Shown in pieces: positions 11,601-22,900 of a DNA stretch of 64,000 nucleotides (the stretch's first letter is position 1; every line of letters starts with the position of its first letter). The notes beneath the pieces are model-generated. The model ran no database searches and was not told where the DNA came from. It saw only the letters and a list, made by a program, of their open reading frames with translations. The position numbers and the translations under genes are program-made. Source of the stretch: Chlorops oryzae (lineage: Eukaryota; Arthropoda; Insecta; Diptera; Chloropidae); assembly GCA_020466095.1 (NCBI GenBank), contig CM035807.1, forward strand, positions 49,699,293 to 49,763,292. Reading direction: 5' to 3'.

Positions 11601-12914
11601 GACACAACCAATCCCAAGAAGCAGTCGTCTATTGTCCTTAAATCCATTATGGGATTCTGACCACCAGGTTATTAGAGTTGGAGGACGACTTCGGAACGCG
11701 TTCCTTCGCACCGACGAGAAACATCCTTTCATTGTCCCCAAAAGGCATCACTTCACGGAATTGATCATTCGGGCAAGCCATCAGGCCACCTTGCACGGGG
11801 GTGTCGCGTTGACTCTAAATCACACTAGAAACAGATTTTGGATTATAGACGGACGCAGCGCTGTCCGCACTATTGTCCATCGTTGCGTAACCTGCTATAA
11901 GTGTTCTCCAAAGCCATTGGATCAACTCATGGGGGATTTGCCGCCAGAGAGAGTACGGCCAGCACGTCCCTTTTCGTCCACCGGAGTCGACTATGCTGGT
12001 CCTCTTAATATCTTACCATCTAAAGGCCGGGGAAGAATATCGACGAAAGGATATATTGCAGTTTTTATTTGCTTGGCGACGAAGGCTATCCACCTTGAAG
12101 CCGTTGGAGATCTATCAACGCAAGCGTTTATTGGCAGCCTACAGCGATTTATAGGAAGACGAGGTCTTTGCCACGACATATTATATTTAGCGACTGTGGA
12201 ACCAACTTCATCGGTGCTGACCGCCGTCTTCAGGCCAATCAAGCTGCATATAGAAAGTATATCACGGAAAACATTTGTCCGTTTTTAGAAGTACACGGCA
12301 TTACGTAGCACTTCAACCCGCCATCGGCTCCACACTTTGGTGGATTGTGGGAGGCCGGAGTAAAGTCTATGAAGCATCATTTACGCAGAACCATTGGAGA
12401 GAGGAAACTAACGTTTGAGGAATTGAGCACAGTGCTCGCTCAAATCGAATCATGTCTTAACTCCAGACCGTTATGCCCATTAACAAATGACACCGATGAA
12501 CTCATGGTACTTACTCCGGGGCATTTTTTGATTGGAGATTCACTCCTATCGCCCCCCGTTCCGGAAGTCAAAGAATGGCAACTCATCGATCGTTGGCAAA
12601 CCTGTCAATTTATATCTCAACAATTTTGGAGACAGTGGACGAAGGACTATCTCGCCAGACTGCAAATGCGTCCTAAAAGGCTGCAGCAACGTACCAACCT
12701 TTGCGTCAACGACATCGTTCTTATTAAAGATGAACGAGTATCATCCAGCCGTTGGCCGTTGGGGCGAATTGTAGAGGTCCACCCAGGAAAAGATGGTTTA
12801 ACCCGCGTCGCTACGCTCAAAACTAAAGATGGAATTTTTAAACGCCCTATCACGAAACTATGCCCTCTTCCCATTCCAGATAATCAAAGTGGAATTTTTA
12901 CAGAACACACCTAG
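8604..12914 (+). pseudogene. BEL-A pol (zinc knuckles, protease, RT, RNase H, integrase), broken
   Basis: 8604-10169: CCHC-like knuckles (CSFCKKGDHPIRDC, CTKCGKRHHTLIH), aspartic protease (FLDQGSQASF) and the N-terminal half of RT (RVVFDASV, SDIEKMYRRIDV). An in-frame TAG at 10167-10169 interrupts. 10188-11324: FGTASAPY, the YVDD box (EQMYVDDILTGG), RNase H (IFCDASMHAYSAAAYLR, WSDSMVALCWI). A frameshift lies near 11300-11305. 11401-12288: integrase zinc region and first catalytic Asp (GVDYAGPL). A second frameshift lies near 12180-12192, and a TAG at 12306-12308 replaces what is normally a Trp. 12345-12914: last integrase segment (GGLWEAGVKSM begins just before it) and DUF5641 (LTPGHFLIG). 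Two stops and at least two shifts make autonomous activity impossible. Confidence 0.93.
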
Positions 12915-13063
12915 AATCCTGGGCACCACTAGCACTTGTCCTTTAATTTTTTTTCTCTCTCTTTTTTTTTTATTTCCTCCAACAACTAGATGGACTGTCC
13001 AGGTCTGATCTTTGACAAGGTCATTGGAAATTGATATTTGGGAAATATCACCGGCCGGGAGAA
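12915..13063 (+). other. BEL-A 3' untranslated region and polypurine tract
   Basis: Pyrimidine-rich stretch after the pol stop, ending in GGCCGGGAGAA immediately before the 3' LTR, a plausible polypurine tract for plus-strand priming. Confidence 0.55.
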
Positions 13064-13395
13064 TGTTTGGGTTATGACGTCACATGTAATCGATCGCAGC
13101 TCTGTTCGCACTGGCTGGCGTTCTTAGTACCTAAAGCGAAAAAAAGGCGATTAATCTCCAAAAAGGCAACACTAAAACTTTTTGTGAAGAAAGAAAAAAA
13201 ACAGTTCTAAGTTTGAGCGCGGTGGAGTTTTTGTTTCATTTGTTGTTACCTTTAGTATAAATTTCAAAGTTGTATGAATAATTGTAAAGTAGAAATAAAA
13301 TCGAATTTCCAATTGATAAAACCCGGGCAACCTCTCACGTTCCTTGGAATAGGCAGTACGTCATCGCTCTTACAAAAGTAGCTGCCTACAAAACA
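13064..13395 (+). repeat. 3' LTR of BEL-A
   Basis: 332 bp; two substitutions relative to the 5' LTR. Followed by the target duplication CCCAC (13396-13400). Confidence 0.95.
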
Positions 13396-16300
13396 CCCAC
13401 CTTTTCCAAAATGTTTGTTTCAATTGTATCAAAATATGCCATTGCCTCCAAATACACACCCCTTCACCGACTGATGGCGTCTGTACTATGTTCGGGCAAC
13501 CAACCAAAAAATGATTTGGCGTCAACGGTTCACTATCTGTAGCCTCAATGGGCAGATGAGTAAGTGGACGTGATTTAATCAAATTCTCAGCCTCAATCAG
13601 CAAGCTGTTCAAGGATTCCACCTGTGGCGTGCTTTCTTTCAATGTGAATGCCAAAACAGATTTAACGGAGCGCACCATTCTCTCCCAAGCTCCACCAGCT
13701 GGTGCATTAAAAACCCATTCGATTCCACATCTCGTACATGCTTCTGCCACCTTGGTTTCGTTAAGGACGAATTCTTCTTTGCTGGCACCTATAAAATTTG
13801 TTCCCCTGTCGCTTCTGATGCGTACCGGTACCCCTCGACGATTAACGAAATTTAAATGCATAATATCACAGCGTCCGTAGATAAATATTTCGCGATCTAC
13901 AAGTGAATCGCTCTTACCGTCATACACGTGAACAGGGCCACCCACCTTTTTCGCATCTCCGTCCGATGGCAACTCTAAATGGTCCAAAATAATCAAGTCC
14001 CGTATATGTAAACGGTCTTACGTTTGGCTTGACACGGTCCTCTGGTAGTTGTCCCATTAATGATCGTTCAGGCACGGCCCTTAGGTTTTTACACAGTTGA
14101 CAATTATTCTTGGCAGATTTTACCACTTGGCGTAAGTTTGGCACCCAAAATTTGGTTCGTATGGCGGAACAAATCGACTCCTGATTTTGATGCTTCATTT
14201 CTTCATGAAAGTGCTTCACAATTAACCTGGTGACCAGATCTTTCTTGGGCATAATTATCGGTGCTTTTGTCTGGTATGTAACACATTCGACATTGTTAAT
14301 GCGGCCAGACATACGAATCAAGCCATCAGCGGCTAGGAACGGTGACAATTTATAAATTGTACTTTTGTTAGACAAACTTTTTTAAATTTCAGCGAATTAT
14401 ATTCCTCTTTAAACTCCTCTTGTTGAGCAACCTGACACCAAAATATTTCCGCCTCATTCATCCCGGTTGCAGTCAAATACTTTTCAAAACACAAATCAGC
14501 TGTTTTCCGGAAATACGATTTGAATTTCTTAACGGCACACATGAACCAACATCTTATTCTCAACCATTTAAAATATCTTGATTTCTCATCATAAGGAATC
14601 AAAGTTTGAATTTCAGTTATCTGGTGTAAAAACTTGGAACGAATCTCATCTTCGACTTCTGGTTTGTCGTCTTCGCAAGGAAGCTTGGACCAAACCACCT
14701 CGTTCGTTCTCAAGAATTGGGGACTATTCCGCCAACGCGATTCACCGGATTTTTTTTGTAAAATGTTGTGGTGTTGTTGCGTCATCCGCTGGATTTTACG
14801 AACCTGGGAACCACCTCCATTCGCTCACTTCTGAATATTCAAGTACTTCTGCAACACGATGAGCAACGAAATTTTATAAACACGGCAATTCGACTGTAAC
14901 CATTTTATGACTGTTTTGGAGTCGGACCAAAATAAAATTTTTTCCGGCAAAATATCATGGCTATTAATGATTGCTTCCTTTAATCTTACACCCAGTACAG
15001 CAGCCTGTAGTTCAAGCCTGGGTATAGATAACAAGTTAATTGGGGCACATTTCGATTTTCCAACGACAAAAACTATGTCAACATTGTCTCCGTTACAAAT
15101 TCTCCAGTAACCAACTGCGGCAAACGCCATTTCACTCGCATCGGTAAACATGTGCAGTTCTGCACGCGATGACGACTGACTGAATTTCTGGCCACAACAC
15201 CTGGGAATCCATATAAACTTGACGGTCTGAAGTTCACTATACCATTCGTACCACTTCTTGTATATATCTTCTGGCAATCCATTCAATATCGTGCTTCCAT
15301 AACTCTTGTAGAAGTATTTTAGATGTTATTACCATATTCGCCAAAAAGCCAATGGGATCGAAAATCGACATTGTCAGGCTAATAACCTCGCTTTTGGTTG
15401 GTTTTCGATTGCCACTCAACACTGCTTCTAGGACCTTGGCAAATTTCAAAGCAAAAGAGAAAATATCGTCTACTGGTGACCAGAACAATCCCAAAATTTT
15501 TTCAGTTGCAGTTTCCTTCCTAAACATGTTTGTCAGGTTAACATCATCCCCATTTTCTTCATTTGGAACAGCCAATCCGTATTCTGACGAAGCCTCTCAA
15601 TTCGAATCCAGCTTGCTCCTGTATGCTTACCACTTCTTTGGTCACAGTCACCGCCTCCTCAACGCTATCAAAACTATCCACAAAATCATCCACGTAGTGG
15701 CCTTCAACAATTGCTCTTTACGCCCTAGGATGAGATCGCCCATAGGGTTTAGCGTTCCGATTCTTCATATTTTGGGCTGAACATGGTGAACTGGCTGATC
15801 CAAATATCATGGCCTGCATTACATAGACATCCGGTGGTTTGCTGGTGACGCCTTTTCTCCATAAGAACCTCTGGGCCGTTTGATCCTGTTCTCGTATTCT
15901 TAAACAAAGAAACATATCCTTAATGTCTGCGCATACACCTATTTGTCTCTGGCGAAATTTATCTAAAATCGCCAATAGTGGCCTGGGCTGATATTTGCTG
16001 GGCCCTTTCATTAACCTGGATTTCAAGAATTCCCCATCAATGGATGCAGCAGCGTCAAAGACCAACCGATGCTTGTTTCCTTTATTAACATTGGCAACCA
16101 CAAAATGTAGCAAATACCAAGTACGATAATTTTCGATTGAAGCCTCCTCCGCTGATAACTTTCTGGCATAGTTTTTTAGAACGTATTCATCACTTTTTTC
16201 TATATACCACTTGGCCAAGTTTTCGTCTTTCATCATTTTAGATTCTTCGCCTTGGAGCCGTTTCAACGCTCTGGAATAGCTTTCTTTAAATTCAAAATGA

Positions 16301-16766
16301 TCGCTTTTCCATAAAAGTCCCGTTTCATATTGCTGACCGATTTTAACAGAAGTATTTTCCAGAATTTCTTCAGCTCTCTTGTCTTCATCTATATATAAGT
16401 AATCGGTTCGATATTCTTAATACCAAAATTCTCCAACGTCAAATAATCAGATATCTGTTGTTGCAGTTCTTTTAACACTTCGACTACAATTACACAAACC
16501 GTAGCCTGGATATTCTCGGCGTTTGACCCAAACAAAATGTTTCCAAAACAAGTTTGGTGTACAGAAAAGCCTACATCAAAATATATAACACCATTCGGAC
16601 GCACCAGTCTAATATGTGACAATTCAATCAACAAGCTAGGAGTGGCGTTAATGTAATCGTCAACTGCTAAGTCTTTTAGCGCAGAATATTTCTCTTTGAA
16701 TTTATCGAAGTATAGAGTTTGTGGTTCCAGTTTTAAATTGCTTGTTGTTCGAACATTTCTCATCAA
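13396..16766 (-). pseudogene. BEL-B pol (protease region, RT, RNase H, integrase), broken
   Basis: Minus-strand blocks in order from right to left: a degenerate protease-region block (16766-16389); RT N-terminal half (16266-15718: LVFDAAASIDG, VCADIKDMFLCLRI, MIFGSASSP); connection/thumb (15575-15237: KILGLFWSPVDD, SIFDPIGFL); RNase H (15286-14825: MFTDASEMAFAAVGYW, FWSDSKTVIKWL); the linker and integrase zinc region (14785-14333 and 14375-13920: HQNQESICSAIR, CQLCK, FTYTGLDYFGPF); integrase core and beyond (13996-13396: RSDRGTNF, GGAWERMVRSVKS, LTPNHFLVG). At least six frame changes separate the blocks. The last block is truncated by BEL-A and resumes at 7059. Confidence 0.9.
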
Positions 16767-18271
16767 AAAACTTCGACCGTCAAACGATTATGATATTTTC
16801 CGCATTTGGACAAACCACACTGACGTCGCTTATTGCGTTTTAGAGCATTATGACCTGCATGCAGACAACCAAAACACAGTCGATTATCTTTTACGAGGAT
16901 CCATTTATCGGCAGTTGAAATATTTTTAAACTGAGAGCTCTGCTTCAAATAGCGATTCTGTTTGCAGAATAAACAATTGGGCAGGCGTTGTTCAACGGTC
17001 GTCGTGGCCAGAAGCTTTCTTGCTTTTTCTCTTTTGCCACGGACTTGATCAATCTTAGCGGAATCGGATTCAGCGACCAATGAAACGTTTGTCGCTATTT
17101 CTTGTAACCATCTGCTGAACTGTCGTACGCTGGGATACAAACCCAAATTATTTAGTGAAAATTTCATCCACTCCTCTCGTTTAGTAAGCGGGAGTTTGCT
17201 AATCAATTCATCCAACAAGGTTGAATTATTCATATGTGGCACGGCTCCAGCGTTTTCCAAGAAACCGGTAAGATTAGCCACAATGGTGCTAAAAATTACT
17301 ATTTCCGATATGTTCTTACCAGATATTGCCGGAAATGCACGAACTTTCGCAATCTGACTGCGTATCATCACATGAGGGCGGCCATAATGAAATTCCAGAG
17401 TTTTCATTACTTGCTCTACGCCTTCCGGGTGAATCAAAAATGCTTCTACTTTAACTATGGCTTTCCCTCTTAGGGTTTTCTGTAGACGGAACAGATTTTC
17501 CAAACTCGTATAGTCATAAAACTGAGTAGTTTCTCTGTATGAAACTAAGAACATTGGCCATTGTTCGGGCTGACCATTGAATTCCGGTAAATCGTACAAT
17601 TTATGAATAGGACGGTCATCACTAACATTCTGGGTGGGTGCGGCGGTTGTTGCTCCCAGTACGTTCAAAGGCGTGAATGTTGACGTGGTTGTTGTTGTTC
17701 CGCGCGATGATATCGGCGTAAACGGCAAATCTGGCATAGTCGGCAAAGGCAGGCATAACGGTTGGCCAGGTGGCACGTTGTTCCGTGTCTGCATATACGT
17801 TTGTGGCATCTAACTCGTTTGAGTTGTCGGCAAGAAACTCGTAGCATGCAATGACGAAACTGGCATATAACTCGTTTGTACAGACGGTGAAGGGAAATAA
17901 GAAGCAAATGGCACATCTATATCAGGATAAAAGGATGGCGGCAAAGAAGTTTGATATATACTTAACTTTTCTTGCATCGGCGGCATTGATGCTTTAATAC
18001 CTCTTTTTATCTGGGATGATAAACTGGCTGCTGTGGCCTTCGCGATTCCGGATGGGTGTGGTGGTATTAATTCGGTTTGAGCGGATGATATTCTCTTTTT
18101 TTCCATGAGCTCCTTGATGGTCAGCCTCAGAATACGAATCTCTTCCTTTAAATCGGCGGTAGATTCCCTCTCTACCATTGATTCTTCGTTATTCTCCTCA
18201 CTGTCCTTCCTATTCTCCATCTCGCTTTCAGACATCGTTTTCTGTCTGAAGCGCTCACTCCGGCGCGGCAT
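16763..18271 (-). pseudogene. BEL-B gag, one in-frame stop
   Basis: Starts with ATG at 18271 (MPRRSERF). The N-terminal part (153 codons) is charged and coiled (ESEMENRKDSEENNEES, EIRILRLTIKELM) then Pro/Ser-rich. An in-frame TAG at 17812-17810 separates it from a 348-codon continuation beginning at 17809 with the DUF1759 core (LYDLPEFNGQPEQWPMFLVS, ENLFRLQKTLRGKA) and CCHC-type knuckles (CLFCKQN...CFGCLHAGH). Reading frame is otherwise conserved, so a single point change probably created the stop; suppression is conceivable but unneeded given the damage in pol. Confidence 0.88.
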
Positions 18272-18322
18272 AAATCAATTCCAGGAATGATTAAATAATA
18301 AAAAATGTTGCGGCAGTAAAAA

Positions 18323-18336
18323 TGTTTTTTACAAAG
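18323..18336 (-). repeat. Inner 14 bp of the BEL-B 5' LTR, cut off by the Polinton
   Basis: TGTTTTTTACAAAG; the terminal part of the LTR. Its last six bases are the left copy of the Polinton target duplication. Confidence 0.75.
18331..18336. repeat. Polinton target-site duplication, left (ACAAAG)
   Basis: Identical to 33888-33893; a single copy is present at the equivalent place (6611-6616) of the intact BEL-B LTR. Confidence 0.95.
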
Positions 18337-19270
18337 AGTAGGGGGGATATGTTCGTTCTGGATGTGCAACTTTTTTTGTATGGAAAATCGGAAAAAGACG
18401 CACATTGAAGATCTAGAAAATTTTTTTTGATTTGTATGAGACGTCGCACATTTGAGATCTAGAAAAATTTTTTCATTTGTATGAGACGTCGCACATTTGA
18501 GATCTAGAAAATTTTTGTTGATTTGTATGAGAGGTCGCACATTTGAGATCTAGAAAATTTTTGTTCGTTTGTATGAGACGTCGCACATCTAGAAAATTTT
18601 GGTTGGTTTATATGAGATGACATACATTTAGGTCTTTGGAAATTTAGGAAGTTTGTATGAGGTGACATACATTTAGGTCTTTGGAAATTTTTGGAGGTTT
18701 ATATGAGAAGGTTCACATTGAGCCTCATTGAAGAGGTGAGGGGGTGAGAAACTGTGCGGTAGGAGAGCATATATAGTTCAATATGTAAACATTGGGTTAG
18801 AGCTGGAGTTGACTTATCGCTACTGAAGTCATTGAGATGAAGATAAGGCATGATTTTTTAGCCAGAACAAGTTGAAGCTTGCCTCATTGAATGTTTTGAA
18901 AAAATAGTACATATATGTGTGAGTATGGTGTGGGTGAGAAGCTGTGCGGTAGGAGAGCATATATAGTTCAATATGTAAACATTGGGTTAGAGCTGGAGTT
19001 GACTTATCGCTACTGAAGTCATTGAGATGAAGATAAGGCATGGTTTTTTAGCCAGAACAAGCGTGCCTCATTGGATGTTTATTCAAAAATTTTTCAAGTT
19101 CAAGTTCAGTTCAATCGGGGGGATATTTTTGGGATTGAATGTTTTGAAAAATTAGTACATATATGTGTGAGTATGGTGTGGGTGAGAAACTGTGTGGAAG
19201 TTTGAAGAAAAGTGTGAAGGTATAAAAATAAAATTTGTTCTATTGGCGCTATCAGTCTTACAAGTGAAGT
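18337..19270 (+). repeat. Left terminal inverted repeat of the Polinton
   Basis: About 934 bp, inverted and nearly identical to 32948-33887. Outer 400 bp are made of short tandem units: a type built on TTTGTATGAGACGTCGCACATT.. with AGATCTAGAAAATTTTT (about 18420-18592), then a type built on TATATGAGATGACATACATTTAGGTCTTTGGAAATTT (about 18600-18720). The inner part holds an imperfect duplication of about 180 bp (18740-18930 and 18930-19080, GGTGAGAAnCTGTGCGGTAGG...). The inner end carries a core promoter at 19221-19257. Confidence 0.93.
19221..19257 (+). promoter_or_regulatory. Core promoter in left TIR, for polB
   Basis: TATAAAAA at 19221 and initiator TCAGTC with its A at 19254, 33 nt from the first T of the TATA box. 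It would start the transcript whose leader contains the 122-bp repeats and is spliced (19763-19906) before the polB ATG. Confidence 0.7.
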
Positions 19271-19347
19271 GTGCATAAAATCAGATTTTCTCCTTTGACG
19301 TTGCCATTCTTTAAAGTGAAATCAAACAGTTCAGTTTAAATTTATCG

Positions 19348-19700
19348 AAAAATCGATCGTGAGCGTCGGTTTCGAAAGTAGTGTCATCTTTAAGTGTATA
19401 AAATCGCCGTGGACTTGTCCAATCCGTATCGTGATCCTCGTATTGGTACTTTCTTTAAATTAAAAACGAAAAAATCGATCGTGAGCGTCGGTTTCGAAAG
19501 TAGTGTCATCTTTAAGTGTATAAAATCGCCGTGGACTTGTCCAATCCGTATCGTGATCCTCGTATTGGTACTTTCTTTAAATTAAAAACGAAAAAATCGA
19601 TCGTGAGCGTCGGTTTCGAAAGTAGTGTCATCTTTAAGTGTATAAAATCCCCGTGGACTTGTCCAATCCATATCGTGATTCTCGTATTGATAGAGACTAA
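19348..19700 (+). repeat. 122-bp tandem repeat, nearly three copies, in the polB leader
   Basis: Units begin AAATCGATCGTGAGCGTCGG at about 19348, 19470 and 19592 (period 122). The first two are virtually identical; the third diverges after about 90 bp (CATATCGTGATTCTCG). Short open frames inside it are repeated with the unit and have no ATG-initiated protein worth annotating. It lies in the predicted 5' exon downstream of the TIR promoter. Confidence 0.85.
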
Positions 19701-19762
19701 CGTCCATCTTCAAAGTTTACACTCAAAGACGATCGCAGACAATTCCGCCGTCAAACCCCCAG

Positions 19763-19906
19763 GTATGTGACCCTTTTCTGAAGTGTGCACGTAGCATTTA
19801 ATATTTTTATTTAATGTAATATATTTTATATGTATATTTATTCCTTTCATTCCTACTGGGAACGTAGGGTTGAATTTAATATCATATTTTGCTTTTTTGT
19901 TTCTAG
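19763..19906 (+). other. Intron in the polB 5' UTR
   Basis: Donor CCCCAG|GTATGT and acceptor TTTTTTGTTTCTAG|AATA, 144 nt, ending 22 nt before the polB ATG at 19929. Predicted from consensus only. Confidence 0.6.
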
Positions 19907-19928
19907 AATATAAAAATTAACAATCAAA

Positions 19929-22900
19929 ATGAATAAGGCTTGCGAAATTTGTTTAAAGGAGTTTTCTTCGGAAACGGGTATGAAACGCCATAAAAGGGCA
20001 ATGCATTTAAAGAACAATTTTTTATGCGAATATTGCGGTGTTATTTTAAAGAATCATTTTACTCTCAAACGACATTATGAGACAACTCATAGTATGGAAT
20101 TTCCAAACCAAGACCAAAACGATTCTGATATTCTGTGCGAATATTGCGGTATTAGATTTAAAAACCGTTTTGCTATAAAAAGTCATTATAAGACACTTCA
20201 TGGTACGGAATTTCAAATCCAAGATCAAAACATGTCTGATGAAAACCTTGTCACGAAGAAAGGTGAAGCATGTGAAGTAGATGTTATTATAACAGATTGG
20301 TCTTATCATCTGCGAACCAATCAACATAAAAAGAATAGCATGGTTGACTTTAGTGAAAACCTCAAGAGGATAAATCATGCTTTTAACGAAAAAATGGAAA
20401 CTCTAGTTTATGTGAATAAGGATGAAAGTATACTCATTCCAGAACATTTCTTTGCAGCTGCAAAAACAGAAGTTCTGGACGCATTGAGCAACCTAATTCT
20501 AAAGCATACATCGATAAAATCTAACATAGAACTATTTTGCGAATATTTGCTAATCAAGCAAAATGAGGAAGAAACAAAAATAATGATAAAATCTTTCTCA
20601 ACTAAAATGACTATATTAACGGAGTCATCAGATATAAATGAGGACTTTTCCAAGAAATGCAAAGATATTTTGGAAAAAATGAATGTTTTTCAAGAAAGGG
20701 ATAGTGGATGGTCTCTTTTACGAATTGTTCACTTGGAAGTGAACATTAACCAACATAGACCCATGAGAGGATCTGGTCATATAGTGCTTCCATTATGGAT
20801 TCAGAAAAAACATGCTTGTATAAATGTTAAAAATAAAGATGAGAACTGCTTCAAATGGGCAGTGATATCGTCCTTTCAAACAGGTCGAAATCTGGAAAAA
20901 TGCTCAAATTATAAGCTAAATATGAAATTGGATCACATTACTACCCCAGATGGAACTTTGCTTAATTTCTCCAACTTATCATTTCCATTGACATTGAATC
21001 AAATAAAAATTTTTGAGGAGAATAATCCAGAAATAAGTATAAATGTTTTTGGATTGAATGAGGAGAGTAAAGCGATTGTTGGACCGTATTATTTTACTAG
21101 AGGAGAACAACAGAAGCATATAAATCTATTGTTTTTTGAGAAGGAAAACAATCAAACGCATTATATATGGATTAAAAATATTTCAAGGTTGGTAACCCAA
21201 AATATTTATCTTTATTAATTTAATTTTTTATTATTTTTATTATTATTATTATTATTATTTTTTTTAATTTTATTTTTGTAGATTAATCAGCTCCCAACTT
21301 TCTGCAAATCACAGAATGAAACATCTCTGTCATGGCTGTCTTCAATACACCTTATCCAAGAAACGATTGGAAGCTCATAAATTGGTATGTAATCATGTCG
21401 TAACAAAGCTGCCAGACGAGGACAATAAAATTTTAAAGTTTCGTGCTCAAAAAAAGCAACTAGATGTACCTTTTGTTATTTACGCCGATTTTGAGTGCAT
21501 TTTGGAAAAAATAAATATTAAAGATTCGAAGAAAGTTGTAAGCACTAAGCATCATAAGCCAATGGCATTCGCTTATTTTATTAAATCTAAATTTGATGAA
21601 AGTTTGGATAAGTTTAGGATATATACGGGAGAGGATTGTGTTGAAGTGTTTATAAAGAAATTAGTAAATGATTGTAAATTTCTTTATAGCAACTATTTAA
21701 GTGTTTGTAAACCAATGAATTCTCTTACAAAAGAACAAATGAAAAACTTAGCGGAGAGTTCAGTATGTCATATCTGTAATGAAGATCTTATTAATGATCG
21801 AGTTGCAGATCACTGTCATTTTACTGGAGATTTTCGTGGAGCAGCTCATTCAGAATGTAATTTGAAATATCAGATATCGAAATTTATTCCAGTTTTCTTT
21901 CATAATTTTTCCGCTTACGACTGTCATTTATTTGTAAAAGAACTCACTTCCATTCCCGGAGACATAAGAGTAATTCCACTCAATAAAGAGCTTTACATTT
22001 CACTATCGAAATACATTCCAATGGGGGATAATCTCAAGAATGAACGCATGGAAATTCGTTTTGTAGATTCCTATAGATTCATGACAGCAAGCTTAGAAAG
22101 CTTAGCTCAAAACTTGCGATCTGAAGATTTTCACGTACTCAGATCAATGTATCCCAACACTGGACAGTTTTCTTTACTTAAAAGAAAGGGTGTCTTTCCC
22201 TATGAATATTTAGATTCAATTGAACGTCTTGAAGAAAATCAACTACCTCCCCGTGAGAAATTTTTCAATATACTAAATAATAATATTGAGGACTATAGTC
22301 ATGCTGTAAATGTATGGAATACATTAAATTGTCAATCATTGAAAGACTACATGATTCTCTATTTAAAAACAGATGTATTTCTCCTAACCGATATCTTAGA
22401 AAATTTTCGAAAAATATGTAAAAGTATCTATGATTTGGATCCTTGTCAATACATAACTATTCCGGGCTTATCTTGGGATGCAATGTTGAAATCAACAAAA
22501 ATAGAACTCGAACTATTTACAGATATAAGTATGTATGATTTCGTTAAAAAAGGAATCAGAGGTGGTATTGTCCAATGTTCAAAACGACATTCTAAAGCCA
22601 ACAACAAATATATGCCTGATTTTGATTCCACCAAACCATCTGAATATATTGTATACTTAGATGCGAACAACTTGTATGGTTGGGCAATGTCTCAGTACCT
22701 ACCTACTGGAGAATTTGAATGGGTAGAAGACATTGAAAGTTTTAATATATTTGAAATAGATTCAGAAGCTTTATATGGGTATATTTTAGAAGTAGATTTA
22801 GATTATCCCCAAGGAATTCATGATTATCATAATGATTTTCCTTTTTGTGCGGAAAATAAAAAAGTTGGTGGTTCAAGGACATCGAAACTAATAACAGACT

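Larger units (their letters stand above)
7060..13395 (+). mobile_element. BEL-A: young BEL/Pao retrotransposon nested in BEL-B
   Basis: 6,336 bp, bounded by 332-bp LTRs (7060-7391 and 13064-13395) and a 5-bp duplication CCCAC at 7055-7059 and 13396-13400, the size expected for BEL/Pao. gag and pol lie between in the plus direction. The LTRs differ only at two adjacent positions (GG versus AA in the ACACTA..ACTTTTT segment), suggesting recent insertion, yet the coding region carries several disabling changes. Confidence 0.97.

Noticed and set aside
16389..18271. Treating the in-frame TAG in BEL-B gag as a programmed readthrough
   Set aside because: The position is within the structural region, pol is heavily damaged and no readthrough context is evident; decay is simpler.
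18337..19270. CRISPR-like array in the Polinton TIR
   Set aside because: Units are contiguous tandem repeats of a transposon terminus in an animal genome, without unique spacers.
19394..19770. Repeated open frames in the 122-bp units
   Set aside because: They are identical by virtue of the tandem repeat, shift frame with the unit and lie in the predicted polB leader.
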